Source of the DNA: Shinella sp. XGS7
GTDB lineage: Bacteria; Pseudomonadota; Gammaproteobacteria; Burkholderiales; Burkholderiaceae_C
DNA length: 64,000 nt
Assembly: GCF_020535565.1 (NCBI RefSeq)
Contig: NZ_CP084758.1
Location: 3,795,001 to 3,859,000 of the forward strand
Direction: 5' to 3'
Shown: positions 50,946 through 61,863 of the stretch, piece by piece
Layout of the letters: each line of letters begins with the position of its first letter
Numbering within the stretch: position 1 is the first letter of the stretch
Translations under genes and position numbers: made by a program
Notes under the pieces: model-generated
What the model was told of the DNA's origin: nothing
What the model saw: the letters and a program-made list of their open reading frames with translations, nothing else
Database searches by the model: none

Positions 50946-53897
50946 TCAAAGAGTCCGGGCCACTTCCTTGATCTCGAAGAACTCGAGCTGGTCGCCTTCC
51001 TTGATATCGCTGTAGTTCTTCAGCTTGATACCGCACTCGAAGCCTTCCTTGACTTCCTTCACATCGTCCTTCTCGCGGCGGACCGATTCGACCTCGCCGG
51101 TGTAGATCACGATGTTGTCGCGCAGCAGGCGGAACTTGGCGTTGCGACGCACCAGACCCGAGGTAACCATGGAACCGGCCACCGTGCCGATCTTGGAGGC
51201 CACGAAGACCACGCGGATCTCGGCCGTGCCCAGGGCTTCCTCGCGCTGCTCCGGCGCCAGCATGCCGCCCATCGCTGCCTTCACCTCATCCACGGCGTCG
51301 TAGATGATGTTGTAGTAACGAAGGTCCACACCATTGTGCTCGGCCAGCTTGCGCGCACCGGCGTCGGCACGGGTGTTGAAGCCGATGACGATGGCCTTGG
51401 AGGCGATGGCCAGGTTGACGTCCGACTCGCTGATGCCACCGACCGCGGCGTGCACGATCTGCACCTTGACCTCGTCGGTCGAGAGCTTGAGCAGCGAGGC
51501 CGCCAGGGCTTCCTGCGAGCCTTGCACGTCGGCCTTGATGATCAGCGGCAGGGTCTGCACATCGCCGGCACCCATGTTCTCGAACATGTTCTCCAGCTTG
51601 GCGGCCTGCTGCTTGGCCAGCTTGACGTCACGGTACTTGCCTTGACGGAAGGTGGCGACTTCACGGGCGCGGCGCTCGTCGGCCAGCACCATGAACTCGT
51701 CGCCAGCCTGCGGCACCTCGGTCAGACCCTGGATCTCCACCGGGATGGAGGGGCCGGCCTCGGTACAGGGCTTGCCGTCTTCGTCCAGCATGGCGCGCAC
51801 GCGGCCGAAGGTCGAACCGGCCAGCACCACGTCGCCGCGCTTGAGGGTACCGGTCTGCACCAGCACCGTGGCCACGGGGCCGCGGCCCTTGTCCAGCTTG
51901 GCTTCGATGACCAGGCCCTTGGCCATGGAATCCTTGGGCGCCGTCAGTTCCAGCACCTCGGCCTGCAGCAGCACCTGCTCCAGCAGTTCGTCGATGCCCT
52001 GGCCGGTCTTGGAGGACACGCCCACGAAGGGCGAATCGCCACCGAATTCTTCCGGCACGACTTCCTCGGCCACCAGCTCGCTCTTCACGCGCTCCAGATT
52101 GGCATCGGGCTTGTCGATCTTGTTGATCGCCACGATGATCGGAACACCCGCCGCCTTGGCGTGGTTGATGGACTCGATCGTCTGCGGCATCACGCTGTCG
52201 TCGGCGGCGACCACGAGGATCGCGATGTCCGTCGCCTGCGCACCACGGGCACGCATGGCGGTGAACGCGGCGTGGCCGGGGGTGTCGATGAAGGTGATCT
52301 TGTGGCCGTTCTGCTCGACCTGATAGGCGCCGATATGCTGCGTGATGCCGCCGGCTTCGCCAGCGACCACGTTTGCATGACGGATGGCGTCGAGCAGCGA
52401 GGTCTTGCCGTGGTCGACGTGGCCCATGATGGTCACGATCGGAGCGCGCGGCAGCGACTCGTGCTGCTGCTCGGCGCCACCCTCTTCCTCGAGGAAGGCG
52501 TCCGGATCGTCCAGCTTGGCCGGGAAGGCCTTGTGGCCCATTTCCTCAACGAGGATCATGGCCGTTTCCTGGTCCAGCTGCTGGTTGATGGTGACCATCT
52601 GGCCCAGCTTCATCAGCTGCTTGATCAGCTCGGAAGCCTTGATCGACATCTTGTGCGCCAGGTCCGCGACCGAGATGGTCTCGGGCACATGGACTTCCTG
52701 GATCACCGGTTCGGTCGGGGCCACGAAGTTGGAGGCTGCACCGTTGCGATCACCGCGGTCACCGCGGCGGCCCGCGCCACCCTTGGGCGCGCGCCAGCCC
52801 GGCTGGCCGCGACCGGCCGGCGCACCGGCGCCGATGGTCTTGAGGCCACGCTTCTTGGCGGCGTCATCGGCCCAGCTGGAAGACAGCTTCTCGGACTTGA
52901 CCGACTTCTTGTCGCCCGGCTTGGCGGCGGCATTGCCCGCCGGAGCGGCAGCCGCGCCGGTGCCCGGCTTCTTGTGGATGGTGCCCTGGATGGCCGGCGT
53001 GGCTGCCGGCTTGGCCTCCTCGGGCTTCTTGGCCACCAGCACCTTCTTGGGCGCGTTCATCATCGCGCGGATGGCGGCGGCCTCGGCCTCGGCGGCCTTG
53101 CGGCGACGCTCCAGATCGGCCTGCTTCTGCTTTTCCTCGGCGCTGACGTCCACGGCCTTGACCACGCGCAGGGCGGGCTTGGGCGCTTCAACCGGTGCGG
53201 GTGCGGGCGCAGGGGCCGGTGCGGCAGCAGCCACAGGGGCCGGGGCCGGAGCCGGGGTCGGCGCGGGGGCCGGTGCAGCCGGTGCAGGGCGGGCCGCGGC
53301 CTTGTTCAGGGCGGCGGCAGCCTCACGCGCGGCCTCGCGGGCAGCGGCTTCGGCCGCCACCTTGGCGGCGGCAGCCTCTTCGGCAGCGCGGGCCTCGGCG
53401 GCCAGGCGCTCCTGGCGACGCTGCTCCTCGGCGGCCTTGGCGGCGGCTTCGGCGGCTTCACGCTCGCGGACGCGGGCGGCCAGCTCTTCCTCCTGCTTGC
53501 GCAGGGCCTCGGCCTGAGCCTGAGCTTCCTCTTCGCGGCGCTGCAGTTCTGCTTCCTCGGCAGCCTGGGCGGCCGCGTCATCGAGGCCGCTGTCATCGCG
53601 CTTGACGAAGGTGCGGGTCTTCTTCACCTGGACCTGCACGGTGCGGGTCTTGCCGGTGGAGTCGGCCTGCTTGATTTCGCTGGTAGAGGTGCGCTTGAGG
53701 GTGATCTTCTTGCGCTCGGCAGCGCCTGCGGTGCCATGCGCGGTGCGCAGGTAGTCCAGCAGACGTTCCTTGTCGGCTTCGTTCAGGGCGTCATCAGCAG
53801 ACGCCTTCTTGACGCCCGCAGCTTGCAGCTGCTCAAGCAGCGTGCTTGCAGGCCTTTGTAGCTCTGCAGCGAACTGGGCGACGGTGGTCACAGCCAT
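50946..53897 (-). CDS. infB: Translation initiation factor IF-2
   Basis: A 983-residue IF-2 that places initiator tRNA on the ribosome. The N-terminus ([20 protein letters not shown]) is an IF2-N domain. Next comes a very long Ala/Glu/Arg and then Pro/Ala region (about 100-390), then the G domain from about 484 with [37 protein letters not shown] and [11 protein letters not shown]. Domains II to IV follow. The G domain between about 52120 and 52430 has the alphaproteobacterial wording ([41 protein letters not shown]), whereas from [20 protein letters not shown] on it is betaproteobacterial. Confidence 0.96.
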   Translation of the reverse strand: MAVTTVAQFAAELQRPASTLLEQLQAAGVKKASADDALNEADKERLLDYLRTAHGTAGAAERKKITLKRTSTSEIKQADSTGKTRTVQVQVKKTRTFVKRDDSGLDDAAAQAAEEAELQRREEEAQAQAEALRKQEEELAARVREREAAEAAAKAAEEQRRQERLAAEARAAEEAAAAKVAAEAAAREAAREAAAALNKAAARPAPAAPAPAPTPAPAPAPVAAAAPAPAPAPAPVEAPKPALRVVKAVDVSAEEKQKQADLERRRKAAEAEAAAIRAMMNAPKKVLVAKKPEEAKPAATPAIQGTIHKKPGTGAAAAPAGNAAAKPGDKKSVKSEKLSSSWADDAAKKRGLKTIGAGAPAGRGQPGWRAPKGGAGRRGDRGDRNGAASNFVAPTEPVIQEVHVPETISVADLAHKMSIKASELIKQLMKLGQMVTINQQLDQETAMILVEEMGHKAFPAKLDDPDAFLEEEGGAEQQHESLPRAPIVTIMGHVDHGKTSLLDAIRHANVVAGEAGGITQHIGAYQVEQNGHKITFIDTPGHAAFTAMRARGAQATDIAILVVAADDSVMPQTIESINHAKAAGVPIIVAINKIDKPDANLERVKSELVAEEVVPEEFGGDSPFVGVSSKTGQGIDELLEQVLLQAEVLELTAPKDSMAKGLVIEAKLDKGRGPVATVLVQTGTLKRGDVVLAGSTFGRVRAMLDEDGKPCTEAGPSIPVEIQGLTEVPQAGDEFMVLADERRAREVATFRQGKYRDVKLAKQQAAKLENMFENMGAGDVQTLPLIIKADVQGSQEALAASLLKLSTDEVKVQIVHAAVGGISESDVNLAIASKAIVIGFNTRADAGARKLAEHNGVDLRYYNIIYDAVDEVKAAMGGMLAPEQREEALGTAEIRVVFVASKIGTVAGSMVTSGLVRRNAKFRLLRDNIVIYTGEVESVRREKDDVKEVKEGFECGIKLKNYSDIKEGDQLEFFEIKEVARTL

Positions 53898-53954
53898 TGT
53901 GGGAATCCTTCAGAATGCTTTCGATGCGACGCGAGTGTGTGGCTGGGCCCTGTT

Positions 53955-55433
53955 TCAGGCGTTGAACCAGTGCTCGCGGGCCTTCATGATCAGGGCGCGC
54001 GCTGCGGCTTCTTCCAGGCCGGCGAGCTCCACGAGCTCGTCGACGGCCAGGTCGGCCAGGTCGTCACGGGTATGAATGTCGCCGTCGGCGAGCTTGGCCA
54101 CAAGCTCCGGCGTCATGCCCTCGAGGTCACGCAGATCCTGCGACACCTCTTCGACCTTTTCTTCGCGGGCGATTTCCATGGTCAACAGCGCATCCTTGGC
54201 CCGGGTGCGCAGCTCATTGACCGTGTCCTCGTCGAAGGCCTCGATCTCCAGCATTTCCTGCATCGGCACGTAGGCCACTTCTTCCAGGCTGGTGAATCCT
54301 TCGGCGATCAGGATGTCGGCCACCTCGGCGTCCACGTCCAGCTTTTCAACGAAAAGCTTGCGAACGACTTCGGTTTCCTGCTCCTGCTTCGCGGCCGATT
54401 CCTCGGCCGACATGATGTTGATGCGCCAGCCGGTGAGCTCGGAGGCAAGGCGCACATTCTGGCCGCCGCGGCCGATGGCGATGGCGAGGTTTTCCTCGTC
54501 CACCACCACGTCCATGGCGTGCCGTTCTTCGTCCACCACGATGGACTGCACATTCGCCGGCGCCAGGGCGCCGATCACGAACTGGGCCGGATCTTCCGAC
54601 CACAGCACGATGTCCACGCGCTCGCCGGCCAGTTCATTGGTCACAGCGTTGACACGCGAGCCGCGCACGCCGACGCAGGTGCCGATCGGGTCGACACGCT
54701 TGTCGTGCGAGAGCACGGCGATCTTGGCACGGCTGCCGGAATCGCGAGCGCAGCTCTTGATCTCCAGCAGGCCCTGCTCGATCTCGGGCACTTCCTGCGC
54801 GAACAGTTCCTTCATGAACTCGGGGCTGGAGCGCGAGAGCATGATCTGCGGGCCACGCTGGGTGGGGTCCACGCCCAGGATCACGGCACGCACGCGGTCG
54901 CCGGTGCGCAGGTTTTCCTTGGGGATCAGCTCGTTGCGCTTGAGGCGGCCTTCGATGCGGCCGGACTCGGCAATGATGTCGCCCTTGTCCAGACGCTTGA
55001 CCGTGCCCATGAAGATCTTCTCGCCACGCGAGAGGAAGTCATTGAGCAGCTGCTCGCGCTCGGCGTCGCGGATCTTCTGCAGGATTACCTGCTTGGCGGC
55101 CTGGGCGCCGATACGGCCGATGGGCACGGACTCCACCGATTCCTCGATGTGGTCATCCACCTCGATGTCGGCGATCTGCTCCTGGGCTTCGAAGAGCAGG
55201 ATCTCGGCGTCGGCGTTCTGCAGACCAGCCTCGTTGGGCACCACATGCCAGCGACGGAAGGTCTCGTACTCGCCGGTGTCGCGATCAATCGCCACGCGGA
55301 TGTCGACCTCCCCGCCATACAACTTCTTGGTGGCCGAGGCCAGCGCGGCTTCCACCGCACCGAACACGACATCGCGCTCCACGCTCTTCTCGCGCGAAAT
55401 CGCGTCCACCAGCATCAACAGTTCGCGGTTCAT
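53955..55433 (-). CDS. nusA: Transcription termination/antitermination protein NusA
   Basis: A 492-residue NusA, which binds RNA polymerase and governs pausing and antitermination. The N-terminal RNAP-binding domain ([20 protein letters not shown]) leads to an S1 domain ([19 protein letters not shown]), two KH domains ([36 protein letters not shown]) and two acidic C-terminal repeats. It overlaps rimP by four bases and precedes infB. It is entirely betaproteobacterial at protein level. Confidence 0.97.
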   Translation of the reverse strand: MNRELLMLVDAISREKSVERDVVFGAVEAALASATKKLYGGEVDIRVAIDRDTGEYETFRRWHVVPNEAGLQNADAEILLFEAQEQIADIEVDDHIEESVESVPIGRIGAQAAKQVILQKIRDAEREQLLNDFLSRGEKIFMGTVKRLDKGDIIAESGRIEGRLKRNELIPKENLRTGDRVRAVILGVDPTQRGPQIMLSRSSPEFMKELFAQEVPEIEQGLLEIKSCARDSGSRAKIAVLSHDKRVDPIGTCVGVRGSRVNAVTNELAGERVDIVLWSEDPAQFVIGALAPANVQSIVVDEERHAMDVVVDEENLAIAIGRGGQNVRLASELTGWRINIMSAEESAAKQEQETEVVRKLFVEKLDVDAEVADILIAEGFTSLEEVAYVPMQEMLEIEAFDEDTVNELRTRAKDALLTMEIAREEKVEEVSQDLRDLEGMTPELVAKLADGDIHTRDDLADLAVDELVELAGLEEAAARALIMKAREHWFNA

Positions 55434-56092
55434 TGATCGAGACCTCCGTCAACCTTGTCATCCTTGCCGGCGGCAGCGGGCGACACATCGTCGTCCGGCT
55501 GCTGCCTGGCCTTGGCATTGCTCTGCTTCTTCTTTTTCGAGGAAGCCTTCTTGCTGTCGGCCTTGTTCGTCTTGTCCTGGGATTCGCCCGCAGCGGGCTT
55601 GCTCTTGCGACCCTTGAAATCGATCGCGGGTGCGAGCTTGGCGCTGCGCACCTCGTCCAGGCTGAAATCCAGCGCCTGATCCTGCTTGCCGTCGTTGAAC
55701 ACGAGGCGCCAGCCCGCGGCCTCACCCTCGGCAGCCTCCAGCGCCTGCAGCTCGCCGCTGTAGCGCTTGCGCCCCTGGAAGGCCAGCTTGAGGGTAATTT
55801 CAACCTGCTCGCCCGTGAAGCGCGCGAAATCGGCGGCCTTCTTCAGGGGGCGATCCAGCCCGGGAGAGGAAACCTCCAGGCGCTGATAGTCGGCGTTTTC
55901 CACTTCCAGCACATATTGCAGCTGGCGGGTCACCTTTTCGCAGTCATCCACCGTGATCACCTCGCCGGCACGGGCCTGCTCCGCCAGCTTGTCGATATAG
56001 ACGCGCAGCAGGCCACCGGCACTGCGCTCGCAGTCCACCAGGTCATAGCCCAGGCCGATCACGGTCTTCTCAACAGCGGCTTGCCAACTCAT
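55430..56092 (-). CDS. rimP: Ribosome maturation factor RimP
   Basis: A 220-residue RimP, needed for 30S assembly. The core matches the family: [40 protein letters not shown] and [16 protein letters not shown]. It is longer than the usual 150 residues because of a C-terminal tail of about 50, Lys/Ser/Gln-rich ([18 protein letters not shown]) and then acidic. The ATG at 56092 replaces a longer frame of 36 residues. It starts the operon and shares a four-base overlap with nusA. Confidence 0.94.
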   Translation of the reverse strand: MSWQAAVEKTVIGLGYDLVDCERSAGGLLRVYIDKLAEQARAGEVITVDDCEKVTRQLQYVLEVENADYQRLEVSSPGLDRPLKKAADFARFTGEQVEITLKLAFQGRKRYSGELQALEAAEGEAAGWRLVFNDGKQDQALDFSLDEVRSAKLAPAIDFKGRKSKPAAGESQDKTNKADSKKASSKKKKQSNAKARQQPDDDVSPAAAGKDDKVDGGLDQ

Positions 56093-56324
56093 GCGGGGTG
56101 TTTCTTCGGATTCCGAGCTCAAAAAGGTCAAAAAAAGATCGAGCAAAAAAAATGGGCTGGATGAATCCGCCCACCATCTTCGCCGCACTGATCGCTGCAT
56201 GCAGCTTCTTCAGCGAAGGCAGGATTGTACTATGCAAGCACCATGCCCGCAAGCCAGATGGTTTGCGTGTGCGGCATGCCATGCCAAAATCCGCGCTCAT
56301 TTTAATGACCAGATAGGAACCACC

Positions 56325-57110
56325 ATGGGTTTTCTCGCCGGCAAGCGCTTGCTGATCACGGGCGTGCTGTCCAACCGCTCGATTGCCTACGGCATTGCCC
56401 GCGCCTGCCATCGCGAGGGGGCCGAACTGGCCTTCAGCTATCAGGGCGAGCGATTCAAGGAGCGCATCACCGAATTCGCCGCCGAGTTCGGCTCGAATCT
56501 GGTGTTTGACTGCGATGTCAGCGATGACGCCCAGATCGAACGGCTGTTTGCCCAGCTGGGCGAGGCCTGGCCGGAATTTGACGGTTTTGTGCACTCCATC
56601 GGCTTTGCGCCGCGCGAGGCGATTGCCGGCGATTTCCTGGAAGGCCTGAGCCGCGAGAACTTCCGCATCGCCCACGACATCTCGGCCTACAGCTTCCCCG
56701 CCATGGCCAAGGCCGCCGCACCGCGCCTGCGCACCGGCTCCTCCCTGCTGACCCTGTCCTATCTGGGTGCCGAGCGCTATGTGCCGAACTACAACGTCAT
56801 GGGCGTCGCCAAGGCCGCGCTCGAGGCGAGCGTGAAGTATCTCGCCGTCGACCTCGGCCCGAAGAACATCCGCGTCAACGCCGTTTCGGCCGGCCCGATC
56901 AAGACGCTCGCGGCCTCCGGCATCAAGGACTTCGGCAAGCTGCTCTCGGCCTTCGCCGCCAGCGCGCCGATCCGCCGCAATGTCACCATCGACGATGTGG
57001 GCAATACCGCCGCCTTCCTGTTCTCGGACCTGGCCGGCGGCATCAGCTCCGAAGTCATCTATGTGGACGGTGGTTTCAGCCACGTGGCCCTGGCCGACGA
57101 AGCCTCCTGA
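56325..57110 (+). CDS. fabI: Enoyl-[acyl-carrier-protein] reductase (NADH)
   Basis: A 261-residue FabI catalysing the last step of each fatty-acid elongation cycle. It has [19 protein letters not shown] (cofactor loop), the catalytic Tyr/Lys in [20 protein letters not shown] and [15 protein letters not shown]. From about 56785 to 56925 the residues [20 protein letters not shown] equal rhizobial FabI, while the part after ([20 protein letters not shown]) is betaproteobacterial. It is divergent from rimP, and a strong terminator follows. Confidence 0.95.
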   Translation: MGFLAGKRLLITGVLSNRSIAYGIARACHREGAELAFSYQGERFKERITEFAAEFGSNLVFDCDVSDDAQIERLFAQLGEAWPEFDGFVHSIGFAPREAIAGDFLEGLSRENFRIAHDISAYSFPAMAKAAAPRLRTGSSLLTLSYLGAERYVPNYNVMGVAKAALEASVKYLAVDLGPKNIRVNAVSAGPIKTLAASGIKDFGKLLSAFAASAPIRRNVTIDDVGNTAAFLFSDLAGGISSEVIYVDGGFSHVALADEAS

Positions 57111-57137
57111 GCTTCAGGCACTTCAGGCGCGCAAGAC

Positions 57138-57162
57138 AAAGGGCCCCGCGGGGCCCTTTTTT
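57138..57162 (+). terminator. Terminator after fabI
   Basis: Ten-base arms AAAGGGCCCC / GGGGCCCTTT with a GC turn, then six T in total. It also faces the convergent decarboxylase gene. Confidence 0.85.
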
Positions 57163-57197
57163 GGGGTGCTGCGCCCCGCAGGGCACAGCCACCGGCC

Positions 57198-59462
57198 TTA
57201 CTTGGCCACGCAGTCCACGAAGTAGCGCGTCTGGCCGTCTTCGCCCTGCTCGGCCACCAGACCGTGCACATCGGTGGCAAAGCCCGGGAACTTGGCATTG
57301 AAGTCGCGGGTGAACTTCAGGTAGTCCACGATCTTCTTGTTGAAGCGCTCGCCCGGGATCAGCAGGGGAATGCCAGGCGGGTAAGGCGTCAGCAGCGAGG
57401 TGGTGACACGACCTTCCAGCTTGTCGATGGCCACGCGCTCGGTCTTGCGCTGGGCGATGTGGGCATAGGCATCGCTGGGCTTCATGGCCGGCTCCAGGTC
57501 CGAGAGGTAGACCTCGGTGGTCAGGCGGGCGATGTCACCCTGGGCATAGGCCTCGTGGATGCTCTGGCACAGATCGCGCAGACCCATGCGCTCGTAGCGC
57601 GGCTGGGCGGCCACGAACTCCGGCATGATGCGCCACAGCGGCGCATTCTTGTCGTAGTCGTCCTTGAACTGCTGCAGCGCGGTCAGCAGGGTGTTCCAGC
57701 GGCCCTTGGTGATGCCGATGGTGAACATGATGAAGAAGCTGTACAGGCCCGTCTTCTCCACCACCACGCCGTGCTCGGCTAGGAACTTGGTGACGATGCT
57801 GGCCGGGATGCCGCTCTTGGCGAACTTGCCGCTCATGTCCAGGCCGGGCGTGATGATGGTGGACTTGATCGGGTCCAGCATATTGAAGCCGGCCTCGATG
57901 GAGCCGAAGCCGTGCCACTTCTCATTGGCCTTGAGCATCCAGTCGGCGGGCTTGCCCACGCCCTCGGCGGCCAGCGGACGATCCGGGCCCCAGACCTTGA
58001 ACCACCAGTCGGACTTGCCGTAATCCTTCTCCACCTTGCGCATGGCACGGCGGAAGTCCAGAGCTTCGGCCAGGCTCTCCTCCACCAGGGCGGTGCCGCC
58101 GGGCGGCTCCATCATGGCGGCGGCCACATCACAGCTGGCGATGATGCTGTACTGCGGGCTGGTCGAGGTGTGCATCAGATAGGCCTCGTTGAACAGATGC
58201 TTGTCCAGCTTCACGTTCTGCGAGTCCTGCACCAGCACCTGCGAAGCCTGGCTCAGACCGGCCAGCAGCTTGTGGGTGGACTGGGTGGCATAGACCATGG
58301 CCGTCTTCGGGCGCGGGCGGTTCTTGCCCATGGCATGGTAGGAGCCATAGAAGGTGTGGAAAGCCGCGTGCGGCAGCCAGGCCTCGTCGAAATGCAGGGT
58401 GTCGATCCAGCCGTCCAGCTTGCTCTTGATGGTCTCGGTGTTGTAGAGCACGCCGTCATAGGTGCTCTGGGTCAGCGTCATGATGCGCGGCTTGACCTTC
58501 TTGACGTCCACCCCCTTGAGCAGCGGGTTCTTGGCGATCTTCTTCTTGATGGTCTCCGGCGAGAACTCGCTCTCCGGGATGGGGCCGATGATGCCGTAAT
58601 GGTTGCGCGTGGGCGTCATGAAGACCGGCACGGCGCCGGTCATGATGATGCTGTGCAGGATGCTCTTGTGGCAGTTGCGATCCACCACCACCACATCACC
58701 CGGCGCCACCGTGTGGTGCCAGACCATCTTGTTGGAGGTGCTGGTGCCGTTGGTGACGAAGAAGCAGTGGTCGGCATTGAAGATGCGCGCGGCATTCTTC
58801 TCGGAGGCGGCCACCGGACCGGTGTGGTCAAGCAGCTGGCCCAGCTCCTCCACCGCATTGCAGACGTCGGCGCGCAGCATGTTCTCGCCGAAGAACTGGT
58901 GGAACATCTGGCCCACCGGACTCTTCAGGAAGGCCACGCCGCCGGAGTGACCCGGGCAGTGCCAGCTGTAGGAGCCGTCTTGCGCGTAGTCCATCAGCGC
59001 CTTGAAGAAGGGCGGCGCCAGGCCGTCGAGGTAGCTGCGCGCCTCGCGGATGATGTGGCGGGCCACGAACTCCGGCGTGTCCTCGAACATATGGATGAAG
59101 CCATGCAGCTCGCGCAGCACATCGTTGGGCAGATGCTGGGAGGTGCGCGTTTCGCCGTAGACGTAGATGGGAATGTCCGCATTCTTGAAGCGGATCTCCT
59201 CGATGAACTTGCGCAGGTTCACCACCGCCGGATCCAGCTCCGGGCCGGGCGTGAACTCGTTGTCATCGATGGACAGGATGAAGGCGCTGGCGCGGCTTTG
59301 CTGTTGGGCGAACTGGCTGAGGTCGCCATAGCTGGTCACGCCCAGCACCTCGAAGCCCTCTTTCTGGATGGCATCCGCCAGGGCGCGGATGCCCAAACCC
59401 GAGGTGTTCTCGGAGCGATAGTCCTCGTCGATGATGACGATGGGGAAGCGAAAGCGCAGCAT
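57198..59462 (-). CDS. Arginine/lysine/ornithine decarboxylase (PLP fold type I)
   Basis: A 754-residue basic amino-acid decarboxylase. The N-terminal wing domain starts MLRFRFPIVIIDEDYRSENT. The PLP part has WHCPGHSGGVAFLKSPVGQM, FVTNGTSTSNKMVWH, LHFDEAWLPHAAFH (cofactor Asp) and the Schiff-base Lys in YATQSTHKLLAGLSQASQ. The C-terminal domain ends with PYPPGIPLLIPGERF. Which of Arg, Lys or Orn is used cannot be read from sequence; Burkholderiales copies are generally called arginine/ornithine/lysine decarboxylase. Acid response or polyamine supply is likely. It converges on fabI. Confidence 0.92.
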   Translation of the reverse strand: MLRFRFPIVIIDEDYRSENTSGLGIRALADAIQKEGFEVLGVTSYGDLSQFAQQQSRASAFILSIDDNEFTPGPELDPAVVNLRKFIEEIRFKNADIPIYVYGETRTSQHLPNDVLRELHGFIHMFEDTPEFVARHIIREARSYLDGLAPPFFKALMDYAQDGSYSWHCPGHSGGVAFLKSPVGQMFHQFFGENMLRADVCNAVEELGQLLDHTGPVAASEKNAARIFNADHCFFVTNGTSTSNKMVWHHTVAPGDVVVVDRNCHKSILHSIIMTGAVPVFMTPTRNHYGIIGPIPESEFSPETIKKKIAKNPLLKGVDVKKVKPRIMTLTQSTYDGVLYNTETIKSKLDGWIDTLHFDEAWLPHAAFHTFYGSYHAMGKNRPRPKTAMVYATQSTHKLLAGLSQASQVLVQDSQNVKLDKHLFNEAYLMHTSTSPQYSIIASCDVAAAMMEPPGGTALVEESLAEALDFRRAMRKVEKDYGKSDWWFKVWGPDRPLAAEGVGKPADWMLKANEKWHGFGSIEAGFNMLDPIKSTIITPGLDMSGKFAKSGIPASIVTKFLAEHGVVVEKTGLYSFFIMFTIGITKGRWNTLLTALQQFKDDYDKNAPLWRIMPEFVAAQPRYERMGLRDLCQSIHEAYAQGDIARLTTEVYLSDLEPAMKPSDAYAHIAQRKTERVAIDKLEGRVTTSLLTPYPPGIPLLIPGERFNKKIVDYLKFTRDFNAKFPGFATDVHGLVAEQGEDGQTRYFVDCVAK

Positions 59463-59615
59463 GCAGGGCCTCCGGGGGCAAAAGGGGCAGCAGAAAAAAG
59501 AAGGCGCGAAGTGTAGGGCCAAGCGCCGTGCGTCAGCGGTTTTCTGCCCGCATCTTCATTCTTTGTCGCACAAACAGGACGGCTACACTCGGCCGACATA
59601 AAGACGGGAGGCTGC

Positions 59616-60044
59616 ATGGAGATCTGGAACGGTCCGACCCCCTGGTGGATCGCCGCTGGCGCCCTGGTGGCACTTGAGCTGGCCACGGGCACCTTCTACC
59701 TGCTGATGCTGGCACTCGGCGGCGCCGCCGGCGCACTATCCGCCCACCTCGGCCTGAGCCCTGCCCTGCAGATCGTCAGCGCCGCCATGGTCGGCGGCCT
59801 GGCCGTGCTGCTCTGGCATCAGCGCCGCGCCCGCCAGCCCCAAGCCCCCAGCGCCAGCAACCCTGACGTGAATCTGGACGTGGGCCAGCAGGTGCAGGTG
59901 GCGCAGTGGCAGGCCGATGGCCGCACCACCGTGCGCTACCGCGGTGCCGACTGGCAGGCCCGCTTCGGCGGCAGCGGCAGCCCGGCGCCGGGCCTGCACA
60001 CCATACGCGCCGTCGAGGGCAGCTGTCTGGTGCTGGCGCCCTGA
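59616..60044 (+). CDS. NfeD-like membrane protein
   Basis: A 142-residue NfeD-family protein with three N-terminal helices (WWIAAGALVALELATGTFYL, then LQIVSAAMVGGLAVLLW) and a C-terminal OB-fold domain (VAQWQADGRTTVRYRGADWQ). NfeD proteins pair with stomatin/SPFH proteins, and the SPFH gene qmcA follows after 49 bases. A TACACT -10-like motif lies at about 59584. Confidence 0.9.
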   Translation: MEIWNGPTPWWIAAGALVALELATGTFYLLMLALGGAAGALSAHLGLSPALQIVSAAMVGGLAVLLWHQRRARQPQAPSASNPDVNLDVGQQVQVAQWQADGRTTVRYRGADWQARFGGSGSPAPGLHTIRAVEGSCLVLAP

Positions 60045-60093
60045 TCAGCGCCTGGCCCGAGATCAAGAAACCTACCGAGGAGGAATACCCGTC

Positions 60094-61005
60094 ATGGAAA
60101 TCGCCCTGATCCTGCTGGTGATCGCCGCCATCTTCATCGTGCGCGCCATCAAGGTCGTGCCCCAGCAGCACGCCTGGATCGTGGAGCGTCTGGGCAAGTA
60201 CCACGCCACGCTCACGCCCGGCCTCAACATCCTCGTGCCCTTTGTGGACCGACTGGCCTACAAGCATTCGCTCAAGGAGATCCCGCTGGACGTGCCCAGC
60301 CAGGTCTGCATCACCAAGGACAACACCCAGCTCACGGTGGACGGCATCCTCTACTTCCAGGTGACCGACCCCATGCGCGCCAGCTACGGCGCCAGCAACT
60401 ATGTGGTGGCCATCACCCAGCTGGCCCAGACCACGCTGCGCAGCGTGATCGGCCGCATGGAGCTGGACCGCACCTTCGAGGAGCGCGACGTGATCAACAG
60501 CTCGGTCGTGCAGGCCCTGGATGAGGCCGCGCTGAACTGGGGCGTGAAGGTGCTGCGCTACGAGATCAAGGACCTGACCCCGCCCCCGGCCATCCTGCAC
60601 TCCATGCAGGCCCAGATCACGGCCGAGCGCGAGAAGCGCGCCCTGATCGCCGCCTCCGAGGGCCGCCGCCAGGAGCAGATCAATATCGCCACCGGCGAGC
60701 GAGAGGCCGCCATTGCCCGCTCCGAGGGCGAGAAGCAGGCCGAGATCAACAAGGCCCAGGGCGAGGCGGCAGCCATCGGCGCGGTGGCCGAAGCCACCGC
60801 CGAGGCCATCCGCAAGATCGCCGCGGCCATCGAGCAGCCCGGCGGCCAGCAGGCCGTTCAGCTCAAGGTGGCGGAGAAGGCCGTGGACGCCTACGCCCAG
60901 CTCGCCCAGAAGAACAACACCATGATCGTGCCGGGCCATATGGGCGAGGTCAGCGGCCTGATCGGCACCGCCATGGCCCTGATGAAGGGCCACAAGGCAG
61001 GCTGA
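60094..61005 (+). CDS. qmcA: SPFH/stomatin-family protein QmcA
   Basis: A 303-residue membrane protein. One N-terminal transmembrane helix is followed by the SPFH domain (VVPQQHAWIVERLGKYHATL, PFVDRLAYKHSLKEIPLDVP) and a long coiled coil with Glu/Ala repeats (AEREKRALIAASEGRRQEQI). These proteins form large membrane assemblies that guard membrane proteases. The start has GAGGAGGA upstream. It is coupled to the nfeD-like gene. A 22-bp tandem duplication spans its stop codon. Confidence 0.93.
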   Translation: MEIALILLVIAAIFIVRAIKVVPQQHAWIVERLGKYHATLTPGLNILVPFVDRLAYKHSLKEIPLDVPSQVCITKDNTQLTVDGILYFQVTDPMRASYGASNYVVAITQLAQTTLRSVIGRMELDRTFEERDVINSSVVQALDEAALNWGVKVLRYEIKDLTPPPAILHSMQAQITAEREKRALIAASEGRRQEQINIATGEREAAIARSEGEKQAEINKAQGEAAAIGAVAEATAEAIRKIAAAIEQPGGQQAVQLKVAEKAVDAYAQLAQKNNTMIVPGHMGEVSGLIGTAMALMKGHKAG

Positions 61006-61040
61006 ACGGCCAGATCAGGCAGGCTGAACGGCCAGATCAG
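60997..61040. repeat. 22-bp tandem duplication at the qmcA stop codon
   Basis: The unit GCAGGCTGAACGGCCAGATC+AG occurs twice directly in tandem. The first copy contains the qmcA stop TGA, the second lies between qmcA and the end of the convergent ribB. Confidence 0.9.
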
Positions 61041-61052
61041 GCCTCCTGGCCT

Positions 61053-61754
61053 TCAGGCCGCCTGGCGCCAGCCTTCGCGCCGGTAGTCGGCCAGCTCGGC
61101 GATGCTGAGCAGCGGCAGGCCGTGACGCTCGGCAAAGTCCAGCACCTGCTGGCCGCGCGCCATCGTGCCATCGGCGTTCATCAGTTCGCACAGCACCGCA
61201 GCCCCCGACAGGCCGGCCATCAGGGCCAGATCCACCGAGCCCTCGGTATGACCGCGCCGCGCCAGCACGCCGCCGGGCTGGGCACGCAGCGGGAAGACGT
61301 GGCCGGGCCGGGCCAGGTCCTCGGGCCGTGCATCCGGCGCGATCGCGGCACGCACCGTGGTCAGCCGGTCGGCCGCACTGACCCCCGTGCTCACGCCCTG
61401 CGCCGCCTCGATGCTCACCGTGAAGGCCGTGCCGTAGCGGCTCTGGTTCTGCCCCACCATGGGCGGCAGCGCCAGGCGCTGCACCATGGCGTCCTGCAGG
61501 CACAGACAGACGATGCCGCTGCACTCGCGGATCAGCAGGGCCATCGAGGCCTCGCTCAGGCGCTCGGCCGCGAGGATGAGATCGGCCTCGTCCTCGCGGT
61601 CGTTGTCGTCGGTCAGCACGACCGGCCGGCCCTCGCGCATGGCCAGCAGGGCCGCGGCCAGACGAGCCGGCATGCGCAGGATTTCCTGCTCGCCGCAGGC
61701 CTGAGCCTCGGCATGAGTGGTGGGAAAAGTGGAAATTGCGGTAATGGCAGACAT
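61053..61754 (-). CDS. ribB: 3,4-dihydroxy-2-butanone 4-phosphate synthase
   Basis: A 233-residue RibB, which makes the four-carbon precursor of riboflavin from ribulose-5-phosphate. Active-site segments are [43 protein letters not shown]-type [25 protein letters not shown] and [15 protein letters not shown]. It stands alone without the GTP cyclohydrolase II half, and an FMN riboswitch precedes it. The start [10 protein letters not shown] at 61754 has GAGGAG upstream. Confidence 0.95.
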   Translation of the reverse strand: MSAITAISTFPTTHAEAQACGEQEILRMPARLAAALLAMREGRPVVLTDDNDREDEADLILAAERLSEASMALLIRECSGIVCLCLQDAMVQRLALPPMVGQNQSRYGTAFTVSIEAAQGVSTGVSAADRLTTVRAAIAPDARPEDLARPGHVFPLRAQPGGVLARRGHTEGSVDLALMAGLSGAAVLCELMNADGTMARGQQVLDFAERHGLPLLSIAELADYRREGWRQAA

Positions 61755-61863
61755 GTTGAAACGCTCCTCGCGTTGGAGAGAAGACATTTCAGGGCGCGCA
61801 GACAACGCTCACGCCGCGACCCCAGGTGCCGGAGCACCACGCCGCGACGCCAGCGCGTCAGCA

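Noticed and set aside
54395-54510. Possible foreign tract in nusA
   Set aside because: A few codons look rhizobial, but the protein here ([16 protein letters not shown]) is betaproteobacterial and the signal is too short.
61810-61848. 11-bp direct repeat CACGCCGCGAC in the ribB leader as a regulatory pair
   Set aside because: It is small, GC-rich and has no symmetry with the riboswitch; chance is likely.
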